A stretch of DNA of 64,000 nucleotides from the NCBI GenBank assembly GCA_900314605.1, contig OMVX01000001.1, positions 23,239 to 87,238 on the forward strand, read 5' to 3'. Positions 28,517-37,465 of this stretch are shown here, one piece after another (within the stretch, counting starts at the first letter, position 1; every line of letters starts with the position of its first letter). The translations under genes and the position numbers were made by a program. Under the pieces are notes generated by a model. That model had not been told where the DNA came from and searched no databases. It worked only from the letters and a program-made list of their open reading frames with translations. The DNA is from an uncultured Methanobrevibacter sp. (lineage in GTDB: Archaea; Methanobacteriota; Methanobacteria; Methanobacteriales; Methanobacteriaceae).

Positions 28517-29635
28517 ATGGGAATAGAAGATATTTTAATGTATGATGAAACAATTTTTAGAAATAGCATGGTCTTTAATCCAGATTATACTCCTCAAGAT
28601 TTTGATTTTAGAGATAATCAAATGGAAGCTATGGCTATGTCTATTAGACCTGCTTTACATGAAGGAAGACCAGTAAATTCAATTATCATGGGACCATGTG
28701 CAACTGGTAAAACTACTGCAGTTAAAAAAGTCTTTGAACTAGTTGGTCAAACTTCAAATAAAATAGTTTGTTGTTTTATTAATTGTCAGCTACATACTAC
28801 TCCTTTTAGTATTATGTCTCAAATATTCAAAAAGATTTTTAATCATTATCCTCCTGAAACCGGAGTTCCTTATTCTAAAATTTATCAACAAGTAATGAAT
28901 CATTTAGTAAAAGAAGATAAATCATTAATTGTTGCTTTTGATGATGTTAATTATCTTTTCCAAAGTAATAATGCTAATAAATTGTTTTATGATATTCTTA
29001 GAGCTTATGAGGAATTTCCGGGTGTTAGAACTGGTTTGTTTGTTATTTTATCAGATTTAGAATTTAAATATGCACTTGATAAAAATGTTAATACTGTTTT
29101 TATCCCTCAGGATATTGTTTTTCAACCTTATTCTAGATCTGAAATTTTAGAAATTTTAACTAAAAGAGCAAAACACGGATTCTTTGAAGATGTAATTTCA
29201 GATGATATACTAGAAGATATTACAGACTATACATTAGATAGTGGAGATTTAAGAGTAGGTATCGATTTATTAAAAGTATGTGGTAATATTGCTGAATCTA
29301 ATGCATCTCCTAAAATTACTCCGGACTTTTTAGAACAAGCTAAAAATCAACAGGTATCTGTAAATCTTGTCGAAACATTTAAATCTTTAAGTGATGTTGA
29401 AAGACAATTATTAAAAATAGTCGCTGAAAATAAAAAAATTTTAACCGCTGGAGAATTGTCAAAAATATTTAAAAATAACACTGGTTTAAGTTATGCTACT
29501 TTTAATAGAACTTTAGATAAATTAGAATTTTTAAGATTAATAGATACAAAACTTACAGGTAAGGGTGTCCGAGGAAACTCAAGACAGGTTATAATTAGAT
29601 TTAATCCAGAAGATATAAAATCTCTGGATATTTAA
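28517..29635 (+). CDS. cdc6: Orc1/Cdc6-type replication initiator
   Basis: Binds the origin and loads the MCM helicase. The 372-residue protein has N-terminal FNPDYTPQDFDFRDNQMEAM, Walker A GPCATGKTT at 59-67, Walker B LIVAFDDVNYLF, sensor-like VILSD, and a C-terminal winged helix (about 290-372) with TAGELSKIF..., LSYATFNRTLDKLEFLRLID and a basic wing. GGAGGA lies before the ATG. Archaeal cdc6 genes often lie beside the origin they act on, and the unusual spacer downstream fits that. Confidence 0.92.
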   Translation: MGIEDILMYDETIFRNSMVFNPDYTPQDFDFRDNQMEAMAMSIRPALHEGRPVNSIIMGPCATGKTTAVKKVFELVGQTSNKIVCCFINCQLHTTPFSIMSQIFKKIFNHYPPETGVPYSKIYQQVMNHLVKEDKSLIVAFDDVNYLFQSNNANKLFYDILRAYEEFPGVRTGLFVILSDLEFKYALDKNVNTVFIPQDIVFQPYSRSEILEILTKRAKHGFFEDVISDDILEDITDYTLDSGDLRVGIDLLKVCGNIAESNASPKITPDFLEQAKNQQVSVNLVETFKSLSDVERQLLKIVAENKKILTAGELSKIFKNNTGLSYATFNRTLDKLEFLRLIDTKLTGKGVRGNSRQVIIRFNPEDIKSLDI

Positions 29636-30131
29636 TTAATAACTTTTTGTTGGGAATTTTTTTATACTTTTGAAGTAGTGTACCTATTAATCTATAAAAA
29701 TATAATTTATTTTAAAATAAATTATCATAAATAAATTAGAAATATTAGTTTAAAACTAATATTCTATTATGAGCTATCTATTTATAATCCACATAATACT
29801 CTAATAATTACTTAATTTACTATTTACTTATTTTTTAAATAATTTTTCAGTTAAATCAATAATTAGTTTTTATATGATTTTTTGGGAGGTGGCAATTCAT
29901 TTTAAAAAATGTGGATAAGAATTTTCATGGCAAATTATTTTAAATGAATTTATTATCATATAATTAATTATTTTTCAATTAAATTTTTGAATTTTTAATT
30001 ATTAACTAATTATTTAAATTAAATTAACTAAATATAATTATTTAATTGCATGGACACTAATAGTTTAATTAGTAATGCTAGAGTATTGGGTTTGGTATTA
30101 CAAAGAATTGTAAAACAAATAATATGTAGGA
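29636..30131. other. Palindrome-rich spacer, candidate replication origin
   Basis: This 496-base spacer follows cdc6. It contains a perfect 24-bp palindrome (arms ATAATTTATTTT / AAAATAAATTAT, 29702-29725), a near-perfect one with 11-bp arms and a single central base (AATATTAGTTT / AAACTAATATT, 29741-29763), and a 17-bp inverted repeat with 15 of 17 pairs (29894-29910 and 29934-29950). Beside the last is a G-rich patch (gggaggtgg, 29884-29892) that stands out against the AT background. Long A/T tracts could act as an unwinding element. I could not identify a defined ORB consensus. Origin function is inference from cdc6 proximity. Confidence 0.4.
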
Positions 30132-30293
30132 TTATACTCTAACAATAGATAGTACTGAGAAAAGCAATACTAAAAAAACCATTAGTATTACCATGCAAGA
30201 TTGAATATTTATATTTTTATCAATTATTACATCATAGATTGATGTTTTTTTTCGTAAATCTGTATTTACATTTGTATTTTTATATTTAAACAT
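30132..30293 (-). CDS. Small single-helix membrane protein, 53 aa (uncertain)
   Basis: An ATG at 30293, preceded by GTGATT, opens a 53-residue frame: a polar N-terminal 32 residues (MFKYKNTNVNTDLRKK...) followed by a convincing hydrophobic helix (ILMVFLVLLFSVLSIV) and a short tail. A tttaaatat box lies about 40 bases upstream. Not recognised. The other strand also has a short open stretch over 30130-30205 (ending TISITMQD), so either could be a remnant of a larger gene. It lies at the edge of the putative origin. Confidence 0.35.
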   Translation of the reverse strand: MFKYKNTNVNTDLRKKTSIYDVIIDKNINIQSCMVILMVFLVLLFSVLSIVRV

Positions 30294-30432
30294 TTTAATC
30301 ACTCACTACCATTACTGTGTTTAGGAGCATATTTAAAGAAAATGCGAGAGAGCATATGAAAACTAATATTTTTTATAAAAATATAAAAATTCTTTTAGCT
30401 TAAATTAAGTATTATTTCAATTCAGTGTTATT

Positions 30433-30903
30433 ATGATAGTAAACAACGACAAATATAATAAATTTAAAATTCCTTATGAATTATTTGATGTTACAGCGGA
30501 TATTGGATTTTTAGCTTATGGTAACACTTTAAATGAGGCATTTGAAAATGCTGGTCTTGCAATGTTTAATATTATCTCTAAAACAGATTATGTAGAATCT
30601 ATTGTATCTAAAAAAATAGAAGTTTTCTCTGAAGATTATGTTTCACTTCTTTATGATTATTTGGAAGAATTATTATTTTTACATGAAGTAGAATACCTCT
30701 TATTTTCAGAGTTTAACCTAAATATAGAAAAAATTAATGGTTCTGATGAAAACAATTATAAATTAAGCGGAACTGTTAAAGGAGAAAAGATTGATTGGGA
30801 TAATAAACATGTTAGGGGTTCAGAGGTTAAAGCTATAACCTTCCACATGATGGAAGTTAAATGTGATAAAATTTGTAAGGTTCGTGCTATTTTAGATTTA
30901 TAA
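30433..30903 (+). CDS. Archease
   Basis: Protein cofactor that lets the RtcB RNA ligase turn over and use GTP efficiently. The 156-residue sequence has the conserved YELFDVTADIGFLAYG start (metal-binding Asp), FENAGLAMFNI, LLYDYLEELLFLHEVE and KAITFHMMEVK, with a C-terminal Asp in RAILDL. It is followed 160 bases later by rtcB on the same strand, the expected partner. Confidence 0.93.
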   Translation: MIVNNDKYNKFKIPYELFDVTADIGFLAYGNTLNEAFENAGLAMFNIISKTDYVESIVSKKIEVFSEDYVSLLYDYLEELLFLHEVEYLLFSEFNLNIEKINGSDENNYKLSGTVKGEKIDWDNKHVRGSEVKAITFHMMEVKCDKICKVRAILDL

Positions 30904-31062
30904 ATTAAAGATTTTTTTATATAATAAATATTAAGTATTTTAAATAAAATAAAATAAATTAATTATTAAATTATAAATAAGATGATAATTTAATTTATTT
31001 AATTATTTATTTTAGATTTACTCAAATTTTTTTAATTACTTATAAAAAAATTCAGTGATTAT

Positions 31063-32511
31063 ATGAGTGTTAAAGAGGAAATTATAAAAGTTCGTGACAA
31101 TGTTTGGGAAATTCCCAGTAGTTATAAAAGTCAAATGAGGGTTCCTGGACGTTTATACTTAGATGATAATGGTTTTGAAAACCTTGATGAAGGATCTATA
31201 GAACAAGTAGCTAATGTTGCATGTCTTCCAGGTATTCAAAAGTATTCTATTGGACTTCCAGATATTCATTTTGGTTATGGATTCACTATAGGTGGGGTTG
31301 GAGCAACAAGTACTAGAAATGGTGTAATAAGTCCTGGAGGAGTAGGATTTGATATTAATTGTGGAGTAAAAATGATTAGGACAAATCTTACACAAGATGA
31401 TATTAAACCTCAAATTAAAGAATTAACTGAAACTTTATTTAAAAATATTCCTTCAGGGGTTGGAAGTAAAGGAAAATTTCATCTTAAAGAAAACCAGGTT
31501 GATGATGTTTTAAAATATGGTGCTGAATGGGCAGTAGACCAGGATTTTGGATGGGATGATGATTTAAAGTTTTTGGAAGAAAATGGTAGGATTTTAGATG
31601 CAGACCCTAGTTTAGTTTCTGATAAAGCTAAACGCAGAGGTATTCCTCAGTTAGGTTCTCTTGGTTCTGGAAACCACTTTTTAGAAGTACAAAAAATTGA
31701 TGAAATTTACAATGAGGAAGCTGCTAAAGTATTTGGACTTACCCCAGGAACTATTACAGTTATGATACATACAGGTTCACGAGGATGTGGACATCAAGTA
31801 TGTTCTGATTATTTACGATTAATGGATAAAGCATATAAAAAATATGAAGTTAATATTCCAGATAGACAACTTGCATGTGCACCAGTAGATTCTAAAGAAG
31901 CCCAAAATTATTTAAAAGCCATGTTTGCAGCAGCTAATTATGCATGGGCAAATAGACAAATTATGACACATTGGGTTAGAGAATCTTTTGAATCAGTCTT
32001 TAAAAAATCTGCTGATGAAATGGGCATGACAAGTATTTATGATGTTGCACATAATATTGCTAAAGTTGAAACCCATCAAATTAAAAAATTTAAACAAGAG
32101 CTTATTGTGCATCGGAAAGGTGCAACTCGTGCATTTGGTCCTGGTCGAATAGAAGTTCCAAAAGATTATCGTAGTATTGGTCAACCAGTTTTAATTCCTG
32201 GAACTATGGGAACATCTTCTTATATTCTCCATGGAACTGATCTTGCTATGGAGGAAACTTTTGGTTCTACTGCACATGGTGCAGGAAGAATTTTATCTCG
32301 TTCTACTGCTAAAAAACAGTTTAAACCTGAAGAAATTCAAAAAGATATGTCAAATAAAGGTATTGAACTTAAAGCAAATACTATGCCTGTTATTGCAGAA
32401 GAAGCCCCCGGAGCATATAAAAATGTAGATTCTGTTGTTAAAACTTCTGATAAACTAGGCATTGCAAAACTAGTAGCTAAAATTAGTCCTCTTGCAGTGA
32501 CTAAAGGATAG
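31063..32511 (+). CDS. rtcB: tRNA-splicing ligase RtcB
   Basis: Joins tRNA halves after intron removal, using GTP and Mn2+. The 482-residue protein carries the metal-site sequences DIHFGYGF and FDINCGVKM (Cys), [23 protein letters not shown], then [31 protein letters not shown] and the guanylated-histidine motif STAHGAGR. It has no intein, unlike several archaeal RtcB genes. GTGATT precedes the ATG. The pairing with archease supports function in tRNA splicing. Confidence 0.96.
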   Translation: MSVKEEIIKVRDNVWEIPSSYKSQMRVPGRLYLDDNGFENLDEGSIEQVANVACLPGIQKYSIGLPDIHFGYGFTIGGVGATSTRNGVISPGGVGFDINCGVKMIRTNLTQDDIKPQIKELTETLFKNIPSGVGSKGKFHLKENQVDDVLKYGAEWAVDQDFGWDDDLKFLEENGRILDADPSLVSDKAKRRGIPQLGSLGSGNHFLEVQKIDEIYNEEAAKVFGLTPGTITVMIHTGSRGCGHQVCSDYLRLMDKAYKKYEVNIPDRQLACAPVDSKEAQNYLKAMFAAANYAWANRQIMTHWVRESFESVFKKSADEMGMTSIYDVAHNIAKVETHQIKKFKQELIVHRKGATRAFGPGRIEVPKDYRSIGQPVLIPGTMGTSSYILHGTDLAMEETFGSTAHGAGRILSRSTAKKQFKPEEIQKDMSNKGIELKANTMPVIAEEAPGAYKNVDSVVKTSDKLGIAKLVAKISPLAVTKG

Positions 32512-32594
32512 ATATTAATATTTTAATTTATTTTTTTAATTTTTATCCATTTTTAAAAAATATTTTTTTATTAAAACTATGATAGGTGATTATT

Positions 32595-33356
32595 ATGTTA
32601 GGAATTATTGGTGGAAGCGGAGTTTATGAATTATCTGATATTGCGGATGCTGTTGAAAAGAAAACTGTAGAGACTGAATATGGATCAGTTGAAGTAAGTA
32701 TACTTAATATTGAATCCAAAAAAGTGGCTTTTATTTCACGTCATCTTGAAGGACATAAAATTCCTCCTCACATGATTAATTATAAAGCTAATATACAGGC
32801 TTTAAAAAATTTAGGTGTTACTCAAATTATATCAACAAGTGCAGTAGGTTCTATAAATTTAGACATGGCTCCAGGTTCTTTTGTTCTTGTTAATAACTTT
32901 TTAGATTTTACAGTTTTAAGAGATAAAACTTTTTTTGATGATGAAGTACATCATCTTGACATGTCTGAACCATATTGTCCTCGTTTAAGAGAAATTATTT
33001 GTTCCTGTATGGATGATAAAGAATCTATTTTTGACAATGGTACTTATATATGTACAGAAGGTCCTAGATTTGAAACTCCTGCAGAAATTAAAATGTTTCA
33101 ACTTTTTGAGGGAGATGTAGTAGGAATGACTGGTCTTCCAGAAGTTGTTTTTGCAAGGGAGAAAGAAATGTGCTATCAGACAATTTGTTTGGTTACTAAT
33201 TTTGGAACTTCTATATCTGAAAATATATTAACCCATGATGAAGTTGCTGAAATGATGGATGTTAAAAAAGATGTTTTATTAACTTTACTTCATAAGGTAA
33301 TCTTAAAACTAGATGATAACTTTGATTGTTTTTGTTTACATGCATTAGATTATTAA
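32595..33356 (+). CDS. S-methyl-5'-thioadenosine/thioinosine phosphorylase
   Basis: A 253-residue purine nucleoside phosphorylase of the MTAP family: LGIIGGSGVYEL, FISRHLEGHKIPPHMINYKAN, STSAVGSIN, FLDFTVLRDKTFF, CTEGPRFETPAEIKM and MTGLPEVVFAREKEMCY. It salvages methylthioadenosine (or methylthioinosine after deamination) from polyamine and SAM metabolism. In Methanocaldococcus the relative was shown to prefer methylthioinosine, so the substrate may be MTI. ggtgat fixes ATG 32595; the GTG at 32586 lies within that site. Confidence 0.85.
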   Translation: MLGIIGGSGVYELSDIADAVEKKTVETEYGSVEVSILNIESKKVAFISRHLEGHKIPPHMINYKANIQALKNLGVTQIISTSAVGSINLDMAPGSFVLVNNFLDFTVLRDKTFFDDEVHHLDMSEPYCPRLREIICSCMDDKESIFDNGTYICTEGPRFETPAEIKMFQLFEGDVVGMTGLPEVVFAREKEMCYQTICLVTNFGTSISENILTHDEVAEMMDVKKDVLLTLLHKVILKLDDNFDCFCLHALDY

Positions 33357-33496
33357 GTTTATAAATTTTATTTTAATTTATAAAATGTTTTTGATTGGAT
33401 ATTTTTATTAACTAAAAAATTAATACTATTAATATTTATTAAACAATATTTAATTTAATTTTTTTTAATTAAATAAATTTTTTTAGAGGTGTATTT

Positions 33497-33691
33497 ATGG
33501 TACAAATAATAATAGATCATGATAAATGTGATGGTGAAGATGAATGTGGGGACTGTGTAGATTTATGCACTATGGAAGTTCTTAAATGGGTTAATGGTAA
33601 AGTTGAACCTGTAGATATTGATGAATGCAGTTTATGTGAAACCTGTGTAGACTTATGTCCTAATGAATGTATTAAACTAATAGCTGATTAG
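33497..33691 (+). CDS. Ferredoxin, 2[4Fe-4S]-type
   Basis: A 64-residue electron carrier. Cluster motif one is C11-x5-C17-x2-C20-x3-C24 (slightly enlarged first loop, and the last Cys is not followed by Pro). Motif two is the regular C44-x2-C47-x2-C50-x3-C54-P. An agaggtg site precedes the ATG. Its TAG stop (33689-33691) is in the same frame as the iron-sulfur flavoprotein that follows nine bases later, with no other stop between, so the two make one frame broken by a single amber codon. Confidence 0.88.
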   Translation: MVQIIIDHDKCDGEDECGDCVDLCTMEVLKWVNGKVEPVDIDECSLCETCVDLCPNECIKLIAD

Positions 33692-33700
33692 GGAGAGGGT

Positions 33701-34273
33701 ATAATCTCAAAAGTCATTCTTTTATGTGGTAGTCCCAGAAAAAAAGGAAACACAATGGGTGTATTAAAACTTTGTGCTGAAGAAATAGAAAAACAAGGTC
33801 TAGAAGCAGAGATTTTAACATTAAATGGTAAAAATATTAATTCATGTATTGCATGTAGTAAATGTGGAGTTACCGGCAAATGTGTTTTCAATGATGGGAT
33901 AAATGAAATAGTTGAAAAACTTAAAGAGGCAGATGGTTTCATTCCAGCTGCACCTGTATACTTTGGAACTGCTCGAGGCGATATGATGGCAGCTCTTCAA
34001 AGAATAGGTAAAATTTCCAGAGCAGGTGATCAATTCTTATCTTGGATGGTTGGTGGACCAATTGCAGTTGCAAGACGTGGAGGCCAAACATTAACATTAC
34101 AAGAAATGACAATGTTTTTCACTATTAATGAAATGATTATTCCAGGAAGTACCTATTGGAATATGGTCTTTGCTGGTGAAGAAGGTAGTTTCACTGAAGA
34201 TAAGGAAGGATTAGATACTGTAAAACGTTTCTCTTCTAATCTTGCTAAATTAATAACTAAAATTAAAAAATAG
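33701..34273 (+). CDS. Iron-sulfur flavoprotein (NADPH-dependent FMN reductase family), non-canonical start
   Basis: A flavodoxin-fold protein: VILLCGSPRKKGNT (FMN phosphate loop), then SCIACSKCGVTGKC (Cys spacing x2-x2-x5, as in the [4Fe-4S] site of methanogen Isf), APVYFGTARGDMMAALQRIG and GGPIAVARRGGQ. Isf-type proteins pass electrons from ferredoxin to an unknown acceptor, which fits the ferredoxin gene in front. The FMN loop lies upstream of the first ATG (33755), so that start cannot be right. The only possible starts before it are ATA at 33701 or ATC at 33704, right behind ggagaggg (33692-33699). I therefore place the start at 33701 (190 aa), with read-through from the ferredoxin as an alternative. 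Confidence 0.8.
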   Translation: MISKVILLCGSPRKKGNTMGVLKLCAEEIEKQGLEAEILTLNGKNINSCIACSKCGVTGKCVFNDGINEIVEKLKEADGFIPAAPVYFGTARGDMMAALQRIGKISRAGDQFLSWMVGGPIAVARRGGQTLTLQEMTMFFTINEMIIPGSTYWNMVFAGEEGSFTEDKEGLDTVKRFSSNLAKLITKIKK

Positions 34274-34366
34274 TTTTTCCTTTTTTTTATTTTTTTACTT
34301 TTTAATTACTATTTTAAATTTAATTCTTTTTTTTGTTTTTAAGTTTATAATTTTTGGAGAGTTTTT

Positions 34367-34708
34367 ATGAATTTTGCTGTAGCATCAACTGATGGAGAGA
34401 ATATTGATTTACATTTTGGTAAAGCAAGTTCTATATGTATATTTGATTATGATGATGGAGAGATTAATTTTTTAGATAAATATAATATAGATATTGATGA
34501 AGATAAACATCATCAAGGTTCATTAATTGTTAATTTCCTTAACAATCATAATATAAAAACTATTTTTGTCCTTCAAATAGGATTTAAATCAAAAATTAAA
34601 GTTGATGATGCAGGTATTAAGGTTGTTGTAGATGAAGGATCTATTAAAGGTGCTGTTTTAAAATATGTAAATCATCTTAAATTTATGGAAAAACCTGTAG
34701 AATTTTGA
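34367..34708 (+). CDS. NifX/NafY-like dinitrogenase iron-molybdenum cofactor family protein
   Basis: A 113-residue single-domain protein of the family of NifX, NafY and the NifB C-terminus: NFAVASTDGENIDLHFGKASSICIFDYDDGEI, conserved HHQGSLIVNFLNNHNIKTIFVLQIG, then GIKVVVDEGSIKGAV. Many archaea have several such proteins without nitrogenase; they are thought to bind iron-sulfur or molybdenum clusters. It follows the ferredoxin and iron-sulfur flavoprotein, which fits a cluster-related role. ggagag precedes the ATG. Confidence 0.82.
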   Translation: MNFAVASTDGENIDLHFGKASSICIFDYDDGEINFLDKYNIDIDEDKHHQGSLIVNFLNNHNIKTIFVLQIGFKSKIKVDDAGIKVVVDEGSIKGAVLKYVNHLKFMEKPVEF

Positions 34709-35355
34709 ATTTATTTTAATTAATTTTTTTTATTATTTTAGATTTTACAATTTTATTTAGTTTTAAAAATATTTTTCTATTATTCTACTCTTTGATTTAA
34801 TTATTTTATAAATAAATAATATAAAACAGGGAAAATATCTTATTTTATCTTATATTAAAATTTTGACTATATATTTTTAAAGTAGATATTTATTTTAAAC
34901 AAAGTTTTATATATGATAAATATAAAAATTAAATTAACCTTTTAGGGCGGGTTTTATTTTATTAAAACTTTTATTTTAAAATTCTTTTAAAAATAACTGG
35001 ATTGAGTCCATATTAGCTAAATTGTCGATTAAAGAAGTTAAATAACTCTTTATCTTGTTTATTAGACTGTAATATGTTTATTTAATAATTACAGTTGGTA
35101 TTGTTATTTTTATACATTTAAAAATCTAATTTAGTATTAAGTTTTACTCTAATATAGATTTATTTTTTATTTAATTCAATTGTGAATAAACTAATTTTTT
35201 AGCTAATATTCCAATTTAAATAATTAGATAGCCGTATCTAATTTTTATTAATATTCTAAAAATTAATTAAATAATCCTATTTGTAATCATTTTTTCAATA
35301 AATTTACAATAATATTAAAGGATTTTTCATAAAAATTATTATAGAGGAGATTTAA
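34709..35355 (+). other. Structured spacer: candidate ncRNA or long 5' leader of rps3ae
   Basis: A strong TATA-like box (gttttatatatg, 34904-34915) predicts transcription from about 34935. Downstream lie a rare GC patch (agggcggg, 34944-34951), a small tggaTTGAGtcca hairpin (about 34998-35010), an ACTGTAAT/ATTACAGT stem with a 14-base loop (35066-35095) and a 9-bp stem with GCCG loop (35222-35243) followed by T-rich sequence. No open frame is convincing. Either a ~300-base RNA ends at the last hairpin, or this is an unusually long leader of the S3Ae mRNA. Confidence 0.35.
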
Positions 35356-35931
35356 ATGGCAAAAGCTAGACGTAGAGTACGAGATACTTGGAGAGAAAAA
35401 TCATGGTATGATATTAAAACACCAGTAGAATTTGGTGAAAAGGATATAGGTTCAACACCAGCAAGAGATCCAGAATTTTTAGCTGGAAGAACTGTTGAAG
35501 TAACTATGAGGGAATTAACCGGTGATTTTTCCAAACAATATATTAAATTACAATTTGAAATTGATAATGTTGCAGGTACTGTAGCAAATACTAAATTCAC
35601 TGGACATAAAATTACTTCAGACCGTATCAGAAGTATGATTAGAAGAGGAACTAGTAGAATTGATGCTCCTGTAGTTGTAACTACTAAAGATGACCGTGAA
35701 GTTAAAGTTCATGTTTTAGCTGTAACTAGTAGAAGAGCTAAATCTTCCCAACAAAAATTTATGAGAGAAACTATTGAAAATTTAGTTTCAGAATCTGCAA
35801 CTGAAAAATCTTTCAAGGAATTTACTGAAGTTTTAACTAATGGTAGATTAGCTTCTGAGATTTATCATAATGCTAAAAAAATATATCCACTTAACAGAGT
35901 AGAAATTATTAAAAGTAAAGTTTTAAAATAG
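35356..35931 (+). CDS. rps3ae: 30S ribosomal protein S3Ae (eS1)
   Basis: A 191-residue small-subunit protein: begins AKARRRVRDTWREKSWYDIKTP, continues TVEVTMRELTGDFSKQYIKLQF and the basic KITSDRIRSMIRRGTSRIDA, and ends EIYHNAKKIYPLNRVEIIKSKVL. agaggaga precedes the ATG. It is a single gene followed by a membrane protein on the same strand. Confidence 0.96.
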   Translation: MAKARRRVRDTWREKSWYDIKTPVEFGEKDIGSTPARDPEFLAGRTVEVTMRELTGDFSKQYIKLQFEIDNVAGTVANTKFTGHKITSDRIRSMIRRGTSRIDAPVVVTTKDDREVKVHVLAVTSRRAKSSQQKFMRETIENLVSESATEKSFKEFTEVLTNGRLASEIYHNAKKIYPLNRVEIIKSKVLK

Positions 35932-36026
35932 ATTTCTAATTCTTTACCTTTTTTAATTTTTCTTTTAATAATTAAAAATATATTGTAAAGAATATTTTTT
36001 CTTAATTTATTTTTTGCAGTGATTTT

Positions 36027-36725
36027 ATGCAGGATATAGTATGGGTACATTGTCTCTCAGTAATCGCTTTATTTATTATGGGAGCTTTTATTTATAAAAG
36101 AAAAGCTTTAGATTTTTTGGGTTCAATTGTAATGGTTATTATGGGTATAGTAATCATACTTTCAGCAGGGATCCGATGGTTATTAATTATTTTACTCTTT
36201 TTATTATTGGGTCTTAGTGCCACATTTTACTCAAAGGATTATAAAAAAGGCCTTGGAGAGTTTGAAGGTAGAAGAACAGCTAAAAATGTTATTTCTAATG
36301 GAGTAGTAGCTTTTATTATGGCTGCTTTTGGAGGTTATTATATGCCTTTTGTTGGAGGTTTCATCGGTGCTGTTTCAACTGCAACTGCTGATACTTTAGG
36401 AAGTGAAGTTGGTATTTTATCCACTCCTCGTTTAATAACTAATTTTAAAAAAGTTTCCCCAGGAACTAATGGTGCTATATCTATTAGAGGGACTCTTGCA
36501 GGAATTATTGGTTCTGCAATTATAGGTGTTGCTTCTTATTTCTTAGGACTTTTATCAGATCCTTTTTTAGCACTTAAAATCAGTATTATTTCAGGTACTA
36601 TAGGTTGTTTTATGGACAGTCTTTTAGGTGCTTTACTTGAAAATAAAAATATATTAAATAATGAGCATGTAAATCTTTTAGCAACTATTACTGGTGCTAT
36701 TGTCGGTATATTATGCGCTCTTTAA
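36027..36725 (+). CDS. DUF92-family membrane protein
   Basis: A 232-residue protein with about six transmembrane helices. The family signature is seen in GRRTAKNVISNGVVAFIMA and FIGAVSTATADTLGSEVGIL, then KKVSPGTNGAISIRGTLAGIIGS. DUF92 (COG1836) includes the plant plastid phytyl-phosphate kinase VTE6, so a prenyl-phosphate kinase or related lipid activity is possible; in archaea it is untested. GTGATT precedes the ATG. It is the second family in this window with a plant vitamin E pathway relative, but 31 kb from the first. Confidence 0.82.
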   Translation: MQDIVWVHCLSVIALFIMGAFIYKRKALDFLGSIVMVIMGIVIILSAGIRWLLIILLFLLLGLSATFYSKDYKKGLGEFEGRRTAKNVISNGVVAFIMAAFGGYYMPFVGGFIGAVSTATADTLGSEVGILSTPRLITNFKKVSPGTNGAISIRGTLAGIIGSAIIGVASYFLGLLSDPFLALKISIISGTIGCFMDSLLGALLENKNILNNEHVNLLATITGAIVGILCAL

Positions 36726-36974
36726 TTATTAAATTATTATTTTACTAATTTTTATCTTTTTTTCTTATTTTTAAATATTCTTAATTTTCTAGTTCTAAAA
36801 CTTAAATCTTTTAAATAATTTTATCAGAATTAAGGATAGATTTTACATAAAATTATAGTTAAGAAAAATTAGTATTTTTTTTATAAAAAACAGTATATTA
36901 TATTAAAAGCATTTATATTTTGTTACAAAAAAATCTTTAAAAAACTTTATTTTAAAAAATATTAAATAAAAATT

Positions 36975-37010
36975 AAAAAAGGATTAAATTTTAAATAAAT
37001 TAAAATTTAA
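36975..37010 (-). terminator. Hairpin terminator of rubredoxin, stop codon in the stem
   Basis: Perfect 11-bp arms TTAAATTTTAA (36984-36994) and TTAAAATTTAA (37000-37010) around a five-base loop; on the minus strand six U follow (A-run 36975-36980). The rubredoxin stop (37007-37009) is inside the stem. The 36726-36974 spacer before it shows nothing else. Confidence 0.65.
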
Positions 37011-37174
37011 GCTTTTTCTTCTGGGACAAATGCATCTTTTCCTTGGTGACATTCAGGACAATCCCAATCATCAGGCATATCAGATAATTTGGTTCCTGGA
37101 GCAATATTATGTGCTTCATCACCAGCTTCTTCGTCAAATACGTATCCGCAGTACATACATACATATCTTGCCAT
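37007..37174 (-). CDS. Rubredoxin
   Basis: A 55-residue one-iron electron carrier. The four ligands are C6/C9 (CMYCGYVFD) and C39/C42 (CPECHQGKD), with the typical aromatic residues and GTKLSDMPDDWDCPEC. In anaerobic archaea rubredoxin supplies electrons to oxygen and peroxide detoxifying enzymes such as rubrerythrin or flavodiiron protein; neither is adjacent here. The start ATG at 37174 is preceded by gagtggt. It is divergent from apgM. Confidence 0.95.
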   Translation of the reverse strand: MARYVCMYCGYVFDEEAGDEAHNIAPGTKLSDMPDDWDCPECHQGKDAFVPEEKA

Positions 37175-37465
37175 TTTTACCACTCTCTTTTTTGTTAATT
37201 TAATTCCTATATATTAGAATTAATTAAATTTAATTTCTAATTTATACTATTAATATTTATTGTTTTTTTATAAATAAAATTTTAAAATAAATTATATATG
37301 TTTTTAAAATAATAATTATTATTGTATAATATTTTACTTAAAATCTTAAAAGATACTTTAATTAATGTTTTTAATATTTGATTAATTTTTTTTTATTATA
37401 TTCAATTATTATTAAATTTTAATCTTAAATTAAATATTCAATCTTTAAATCTTCTAGGTGATTAA

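Noticed and set aside
29896..29950. 12-codon frame after the G-rich patch near cdc6
   Set aside because: Too short, and the gggaggtgg patch is too far from the ATG; better read as part of the inverted repeat.
33689..33691. Pyrrolysine at the ferredoxin TAG
   Set aside because: No pylT or pylS in the window, and this lineage is not known for pyrrolysine; read-through remains only a possibility.
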